This document shows, piece by piece, positions 41,886 through 46,140 of a DNA stretch of 46,140 nt. The notes beneath the pieces are model-generated. The model had not been told where the DNA came from, made no database searches, and saw only the letters and a list, made by a program, of their open reading frames with translations. The stretch lies in contig CALABZ010000046.1 in NCBI GenBank assembly GCA_937888615.1, positions 1-46,140 on the forward strand. Reading direction: 5' to 3'. A program made the translations under genes and the position numbers. Position 1 is the first letter of the stretch. Each line of letters begins with the position of its first letter. The stretch comes from an uncultured Lentisphaeria bacterium. Lineage in GTDB: Bacteria > Verrucomicrobiota > Lentisphaeria > Victivallales > Victivallaceae.

Positions 41886-42806
41886 ATGGATACTCCGATA
41901 TTACTGGTGGACGCCTATTCGCAGATATACCGCGCTTACTACGCGGTACGCGAGTTGACCGATGCGCAGGGGCGTCCCAGTAATGCGATTTTCGCATTCT
42001 CGCGCTTCCTGCTGAAACTCGACAAGGAACTCCCCACCGAAATGGGGGCGTTCGTCGCCGACAAGGAGAAATGCGCGTTCCGCCTGGAAATCGCCCCGGA
42101 CTATAAGGCCAACCGTGCTCCGATGCCGGACGACCTGAAAGCCCAGACCCCGGTAATCTTCGAACTGATCGATGCTTTCGGCTGGAACAATATCGAATTG
42201 CCCACGTTCGAGGCCGACGACCTGATCGCCGCCATCGCCGCAGACGTCGGCGACCGTGAGTTCCGGGTCATCACCCCGGACAAGGATATGTCGCAGATTG
42301 TCGATGAACGCGTCAAACTGCTGGTGCCGGACCGCACCGGTTCGAGTTTCGAATGTCGCGGCCCCGCCGAAATCGTAAAGAAATTCGACGTCGCGCCGGA
42401 GCAAATTATCGATTATCTGGCGTTGATCGGCGACACTTCGGACAACGTGCCCGGTATTGCCGGTGTCGGCCCGAAAACCGCCGCCAATTTACTGAAGCAA
42501 TTCGGTTCGATCACCGCCATGATGGAGCGGACCGCCGAAATCAAAAATGACAAGCTCCGTGAGAAAATCGCCGAAGCCGGCGAACTCCTGCAAAAAAATA
42601 TCCGCCTGATCACCCTGAAAACCGACCTGCCGGAATTTCCATGGCGTCCATCGTCCGAACGGCTGAAACGCCGCGCTCCCGATTGGAAGCGCATCGTCGA
42701 AATCGCCACAGACTACAACCTCCGTTCCGTCGTCCGCGAGATCGAAGATACCCGTTCCGCCATCGTTCCACCGCCCCCGTTCAAAGACCAGATGGAGCTT
42801 TTTTAA
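41886..42806 (+). CDS. Stand-alone 5'-3' exonuclease (PolA N-terminal type) with C-terminal clamp-binding-like motif
   Basis: A flap endonuclease / 5'-3' exonuclease, 306 aa, without a polymerase domain. Metal-site motifs: LLVDAYSQIYRAYYA at residues 6-20, FEADDLIAAIA near 110, VITPDKDMSQIV near 130, and GDTSDNVPGIAGVGPKTAAN near 181-200 (helix-hairpin-helix). The last five residues are QMELF, preceded by a Pro-rich linker (PPPPFKD). QxxLF at a free C-terminus resembles the beta-sliding-clamp-binding pentapeptide. It likely removes RNA primers or flaps during lagging-strand maturation. It sits 14 nt after gltA, with a GGGAG ribosome site. Confidence 0.92.
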   Translation: MDTPILLVDAYSQIYRAYYAVRELTDAQGRPSNAIFAFSRFLLKLDKELPTEMGAFVADKEKCAFRLEIAPDYKANRAPMPDDLKAQTPVIFELIDAFGWNNIELPTFEADDLIAAIAADVGDREFRVITPDKDMSQIVDERVKLLVPDRTGSSFECRGPAEIVKKFDVAPEQIIDYLALIGDTSDNVPGIAGVGPKTAANLLKQFGSITAMMERTAEIKNDKLREKIAEAGELLQKNIRLITLKTDLPEFPWRPSSERLKRRAPDWKRIVEIATDYNLRSVVREIEDTRSAIVPPPPFKDQMELF

Positions 42807-42849
42807 GCTTCAAACCGAGGTCAATCCGCCGGGAACGAACTGCCGGAAA

Positions 42850-44028
42850 TCAATTTCCAGGACGGGTCAGTTCACTGACATCGATGATATACACCTGCCG
42901 TGAACCTTCGTGGATCGAATCGATGCAGACCTGACGGTCGTCGCGCGACCAGTTCGGATGCAGGTCGCAACGGGTCGGAATCGGATACGACGGATCGGAG
43001 TAAAAACTGCCGATTTCGTAAGCCGTCCCGTCCGCCAGGCGGTACAGGAACAATTTACGGCAATGGTCTTCGCCCGGATAGCAGTCGGTCAGCATCCATT
43101 TGCCGTCGGAGGAATAGGAACAGTGCCCGTCGCCCGGGAACACGTCTTTAGCAATGGTCTGTGTCCGGTGCGAACGGTCCGTGTACAGGTAATATTGCCA
43201 ACCCTCGGTGTAGCGGTTGGAGAAATTGATGATCTGGTTCGGGTTCACCCAGGTGTAGTGCGAACTCATTTCCTCGAGGTTCAGCGGCCAGATGTTCGAA
43301 CCGTCGATATCAGCTGTAAACATATGGGTCACGTGCCACGGCGAACCGTCCGGCCGCCACAACCGCCAACGATGAAAGAACGCAATCCGTTTACTGTCCG
43401 GACTGAACAGCAGATGATTGAACCACCCCGGCGTATTTTCCATATCCGAACGGTAATAAAGGTCGGTGATCCGCGCCATGCTGACAATCAATTTCGCGGT
43501 GTTGTTCTTCAAATCGACCAGCCAGAGGCCGTCGTCATCCGGACAGGGTGAATGTTCGGTCGGATCATGGGCGCCCGGATAACCGTAGCCGGGGCGTTCG
43601 CGGTCCAGACGCGAAAAATTCAGGCTCAAGGCCCATTTGCCGTCCGGGCTCAAGCAGTAAACGGGACGGCAAAGCGTCCGGGTTTGACCACTTTTCACAT
43701 CCAGGATGCGGGAGACGAAATGGTCACCCTCGCGGTCATTGTAGATAACTTCGGTCCCGGAATCATTCAGCCATTGGAGCATACAACCCTGCTGCCAGCA
43801 CCAGGAATTGGTCCGGCCCAGCGAAATAAAACGGTTATTGTCCCGCAGGTCGATCATGCCAATTTCGGCAGTTTCGCCGGGGAGCGGCTGCCGGGCGGTG
43901 AAATCAATGGCCTGCGACAGCAGGTAGCGCCCCGATTTGTCCCACGGAAATTTGTCGAAATAACCGAAAAAATGATGACGAGGGCCGTTGGTGACCCGTT
44001 GGACGGGGAGATGCTTTTGAATGATCAT
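42850..44028 (-). CDS. Cytoplasmic beta-propeller protein, oligogalacturonate-lyase-like
   Basis: 392 aa with no signal peptide. TolB/PD40-like blades recur: YCLSPDGKWALSL, LLFSPDSKRIAFF, CSYSSDGKWMLTD and HPNWSRDDRQVCID. The size and the His-containing late blades (DGHCSYSSDGKW; DLHPNWSRDD) recall cytoplasmic oligogalacturonate lyase (PL22), but the similarity is too weak to name the reaction. The opening HHFFGYFDKFPWDKSGRYLL looks like a conserved family start. It starts 12 nt after the stop of the LacI-family gene, so it is probably its regulatory target and acts on a sugar acid or oligosaccharide. Confidence 0.75.
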   Translation of the reverse strand: MIIQKHLPVQRVTNGPRHHFFGYFDKFPWDKSGRYLLSQAIDFTARQPLPGETAEIGMIDLRDNNRFISLGRTNSWCWQQGCMLQWLNDSGTEVIYNDREGDHFVSRILDVKSGQTRTLCRPVYCLSPDGKWALSLNFSRLDRERPGYGYPGAHDPTEHSPCPDDDGLWLVDLKNNTAKLIVSMARITDLYYRSDMENTPGWFNHLLFSPDSKRIAFFHRWRLWRPDGSPWHVTHMFTADIDGSNIWPLNLEEMSSHYTWVNPNQIINFSNRYTEGWQYYLYTDRSHRTQTIAKDVFPGDGHCSYSSDGKWMLTDCYPGEDHCRKLFLYRLADGTAYEIGSFYSDPSYPIPTRCDLHPNWSRDDRQVCIDSIHEGSRQVYIIDVSELTRPGN

Positions 44029-44040
44029 GATTACTATACC

Positions 44041-45042
44041 TTAACAAGATTGACGAACAACTAATTTCTGATGGAGTTTCAGACGCTTCGCGGGACCGGT
44101 TTCGGTTTTGTCGAGGCGAGCTTTCAGTAGGTTCCAGACGGTTTCAGCGAAATAGCCGTTGTCGAAACCGATTGAGGTCAGCGGGGGATCGTAGTATTCG
44201 CCGTAGGAAATATTATCGACGCCCGCCACCGCGCAATCCTCCGGCACCCGGTAGCCGTGTTTTTTCAGCGCCGACATAATGCCGATGGCGCTGATATCGT
44301 TGAACCCGATGATGGCTTGGGGAGAAGTTTTAAATTCGTTCAGGTAGGCGTCAACCGAGGCGGCGGCACAGGCAAAACCGGAACCGGACAAAGGCCACAC
44401 CCGAATACGGTCACCGAGCCCGTGTTCGATCATGGCCTGGCGGTAACCTTGCTCGCGGGCGGATCCTATGGACGGGGCGAAAAGCACGATGTCGCGACAA
44501 CCGCGTTTGACGGCATGGACGGTCAATTGAAACGCGCTGTCGCGGAAATCGATTTCAATGCAGTCGGCGAGCTCGGTTCTCGGATAGCCGAAGACCACGA
44601 CCGGAATGCCCCCCTGCCTGCACTCCTGCAGGATCGGCCCCATCGCCTGCTCTCCGATCAGCCCCCAGAGATAACCGATGACCAGGGCGTCGACCCGGCG
44701 CGCCAGCAGGTCTTCCACCGCTTCCACGTTTCTGCGCCAATCCGATTTCAATGAGATATTCAGGAGCCGGTAATCGTCGCCGGCCGCGCATCCGCGCAGG
44801 CGTTCACAAAATTCCATTCGCACGGGATTGTCCGGTTCCGTGACGGCAATGCCGATGGTGGAAGTTTTTTTCAGCACCAGGCTGCGGGCGTTGAGGTTCG
44901 GGCGGTAGCCGAGTGCGGCGGCGGCTTCCTTGACCCGTTCACGGGTCTGGAGTCCGATATCTTTCTTGTCTTTCAGTGCGCGCGAGGCGGTATTCACCGA
45001 AACGCCGACCAGTGCGGCAACGTCTTTCAAAGTTACGGCCAT
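44041..45042 (-). CDS. LacI-family transcriptional regulator
   Basis: 333 aa. The N-terminal HTH reads VTLKDVAALVGVSVNTASRA (residues 3-22), followed by the hinge region GYRPNLNARSLV near 46-57. The ligand-binding half is a periplasmic-binding fold: STIGIAVTEPDNP, VDALVIGYLWGL, GIPVVVFGYP, RDIVLFAP, and the late GVDNISYGEYYDPPLTSIGF typical of LacI/PurR sensors. It heads an operon with the beta-propeller gene. Operator-like sequences lie inside its own promoter (45101-45112) and 102 bp upstream (45203-45214), so it is probably autoregulated. The effector is unknown. Confidence 0.92.
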   Translation of the reverse strand: MAVTLKDVAALVGVSVNTASRALKDKKDIGLQTRERVKEAAAALGYRPNLNARSLVLKKTSTIGIAVTEPDNPVRMEFCERLRGCAAGDDYRLLNISLKSDWRRNVEAVEDLLARRVDALVIGYLWGLIGEQAMGPILQECRQGGIPVVVFGYPRTELADCIEIDFRDSAFQLTVHAVKRGCRDIVLFAPSIGSAREQGYRQAMIEHGLGDRIRVWPLSGSGFACAAASVDAYLNEFKTSPQAIIGFNDISAIGIMSALKKHGYRVPEDCAVAGVDNISYGEYYDPPLTSIGFDNGYFAETVWNLLKARLDKTETGPAKRLKLHQKLVVRQSC

Positions 45043-45088
45043 AAAAATTCGAAACCTTATGGGTTGTCTGTTTAATCGCTCTGATTTT

Positions 45089-45117
45089 AATATACATTAT
45101 ATTATCGTTAATGTCAA
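45089..45117 (-). promoter_or_regulatory. Near-consensus promoter of the lacI-type gene with an operator in its spacer
   Basis: On the minus strand: TTGACA at 45112-45117, exactly 17 bp, TATATT at 45089-45094. The 12-bp imperfect palindrome ATTATC|GTTAAT (45101-45112, 5 of 6 pairs, CG centre as in LacI-family operators) fills the spacer next to the -35. Confidence 0.75.
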
Positions 45118-45200
45118 TGACTCTAATTATTACTTTCAGGATAACTTAAACTGATATATTGATAAAATCTGCTTTTCACCGCATGATGGAACCCCTATTA

Positions 45201-45216
45201 ACATTATCATTAATGT
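45201..45216. promoter_or_regulatory. Second LacI-type operator candidate
   Basis: ACATTA-TCAT-TAATGT is an inverted repeat with perfect 6-bp arms. Its core ATTATCATTAAT (45203-45214) differs by one base from the operator candidate in the lacI promoter. The two centres are 102 bp apart, a spacing compatible with looping by a tetramer. Confidence 0.55.
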
Positions 45217-45460
45217 AATCCTACTTCGACTGAATCCGGGGTTATGAAACCAAGGATGATAGCAAGCATTATGACGAGCTTCCCATGCCGGCAGAACAAG
45301 GCGCAGAGCAGCAGGTTAGGCTGCCCTGAATGGATCGGTTCGATTTGCCTGGAGCATTGGTAATTTCGGGAGTAAAAAGCGGATATTCGGTCCGAATGGC
45401 TACAGACGACCGGCTGTATTATTTCCGAAAATAAATATAATTTTTTATTGAAACAGGGTA
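45217..45460. other. Intergenic stretch between the lacI-type and gntR-type promoters
   Basis: With the flanking control sites, 473 bp separate the two divergent regulator genes. No gene was recognised here; the open frame on the minus strand runs through the gntR gene and is a shadow. The only clear structure is the 13-bp palindrome ATTCGG-T-CCGAAT at 45385-45397, 64 bp before the -35 of the next promoter. Confidence 0.5.
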
Positions 45461-45489
45461 TTGACATATCCTTTCTAGTAAGGTATAAT
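45461..45489 (+). promoter_or_regulatory. Perfect-consensus sigma-70 promoter with a dyad in the spacer
   Basis: TTGACA at 45461-45466, exactly 17 bp, TATAAT at 45484-45489. The spacer contains CCTTTCT|AGTAAGG (45470-45483), a 14-bp palindrome with 6 of 7 pairs. Such a strong promoter before a regulator gene implies repression, most simply by the GntR-type protein itself. Confidence 0.8.
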
Positions 45490-45515
45490 ATATAACAGAA
45501 GCAAAAAAGGAACGC

Positions 45516-46140
45516 ATGGTACAAATGAGCAGTAAAGGAAAAAGTATCGAACTGGCACAGGATTTCCGGGAAAAGATTCGTTCCGGAGAATGGGGGCCGG
45601 GAACCAAACTTGAAGCAATCCAAAAGCTTGCGGCCAATTACAATACATCCGTTGCCACGATCAGCAAGGTCTTTGAAATACTGGAAAATGAAGAGTTGAT
45701 CGAGCGGATTAATGGGCTTGGCGTTTACGTCAAAGATAAGGTCAAATATCGTTTTGCCGTTATCTTCGACTCCCGGGCCGAGCTTGGGGTTTTCGCCCAT
45801 AAAGCTCATTTCATGAAGCACTTCATAGAGAAATGCCGCAATGACAATATAAGTTATACTGTTTTTGAAAATGTAGATACTCTATCCGATTGCATGAAGG
45901 TTCGGAAACAGTTGAAAATGAATGTATTTGATGTTGTCATCATCGCCAGCAGGGCCCTGGCGGAACACAGCGGAAAATATTTGAAAGACATTCCGGCACT
46001 GGTAATCGGACTGTATCCCTACAAATGGCTGAAATGTACGATTAGTTTTACAAGCGACTGGATTTCCAAGGCCGCGCAAAAGCTCCGGGAATATGGCTGT
46101 ACCAGGATCGCCCTGAGCTTTTGCGCGGCCTTGAAAATCC
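45516..46140 (+). CDS. GntR-type regulator with LacI-like sensor domain (3' end outside window)
   Basis: The frame is open from ATG 45516 to the window end, 208 codons. AAGG lies 5 nt before this ATG; a second in-frame ATG at 45525 is 14 nt from it. Residues about 10-75 form a GntR winged helix (IELAQDFREKIRSGEWGPGT, then LAANYNTSVATISKVFEILE). After VYVKDKVKYRFAVIFD the rest resembles a periplasmic-binding (LacI/GalR-type) sensor: YTVFENVDTLSDCMKV, FDVVIIASRALAEH and IPALVIGLYP are alternating strands and helices. This GntR plus LacI-like sensor architecture is the AraR type, known for sugar-responsive repressors. Its promoter is a perfect consensus with a dyad. Confidence 0.82.
   Translation, partial: MVQMSSKGKSIELAQDFREKIRSGEWGPGTKLEAIQKLAANYNTSVATISKVFEILENEELIERINGLGVYVKDKVKYRFAVIFDSRAELGVFAHKAHFMKHFIEKCRNDNISYTVFENVDTLSDCMKVRKQLKMNVFDVVIIASRALAEHSGKYLKDIPALVIGLYPYKWLKCTISFTSDWISKAAQKLREYGCTRIALSFCAALKI

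Noticed and set aside
40564..41997. Minus-strand open frame (477 codons) opposite gltA
   Set aside because: Entirely antisense to citrate synthase with its active-site motifs; no independent support.
45210..45821. Minus-strand open frame across the lacI-gntR intergenic region
   Set aside because: It runs through the perfect promoter and the conserved GntR winged-helix coding sequence on the other strand and has no motif.

Overview
The window looks like a piece of a Lentisphaerota (Victivallales-like) chromosome. This is an inference. It rests on a pseudopilin that carries an FTLIELLVV leader without the usual Gly and ends in an H-X9-DG motif, on a GntR regulator fused to a solute-binding-protein fold, and on generally GC-rich coding DNA interrupted by one AT-richer accessory patch. 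No phage, insertion sequence, CRISPR array or rRNA was seen. One tRNA is present.

Layout. 0-3.5 kb (minus): a YbhG/YbhF/YbhS-type efflux system, with the permease cut by the window edge. 3.6-4.2 kb (plus): leucyl/phenylalanyl-tRNA-protein transferase. 4.2-12.6 kb (minus): one long gene train, read from right to left as two PilB-like ATPases (the first broken by a small out-of-frame deletion), PilT, PilC, mannose-1-phosphate guanylyltransferase, a type III pantothenate kinase with a changed first motif, and a TrpF-like protein that lacks both catalytic residues. 12.8-14.2 kb (plus): a short CstA-family transporter. 14.2-18.7 kb (minus): zinc-ribbon protein, pyrE, secA and a second zinc-ribbon membrane protein. 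18.8 kb: tRNA-Gly(CCC). 18.9-23.0 kb (minus): a 26-repeat TPR lipoprotein followed by a 10-repeat membrane-anchored TPR paralogue. 23.1-31.4 kb (plus): recC-recB-recD joined by ATGA overlaps. 31.4-32.1 kb (minus): an unknown membrane protein.

32.2-36.7 kb is AT-richer and holds a compact module: a GntR/solute-binding regulator, a pseudopilin overlapping it by 8 nt, and a large secreted TIM-barrel-like protein. It is followed by a flavodoxin-like gene remnant, a strong bidirectional terminator and a small Cys-rich lipoprotein. 37.5-40.5 kb is a tight cobC-cobU-cobT-cobS cluster for the lower-ligand and final assembly steps of cobalamin. 40.5-42.8 kb holds citrate synthase and a stand-alone PolA-type 5'-3' exonuclease whose last five residues look like a sliding-clamp-binding motif. 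42.8-45.1 kb (minus) is a LacI-family regulator followed by a cytoplasmic beta-propeller protein reminiscent of oligogalacturonate lyase. The window ends inside a second GntR-type regulator.

Three regulator genes (32305, 45042 and 45516) each have a consensus or near-consensus sigma-70 promoter whose spacer or -10 is overlapped by a dyad. This predicts autoregulation by promoter occlusion. The most unusual items are this regulator architecture, the regulator-pseudopilin-TIM-barrel module, the disrupted second pilB, the CoaX/TrpF-like pair with substituted catalytic residues, and poly-C tracts inside pilB and recB.
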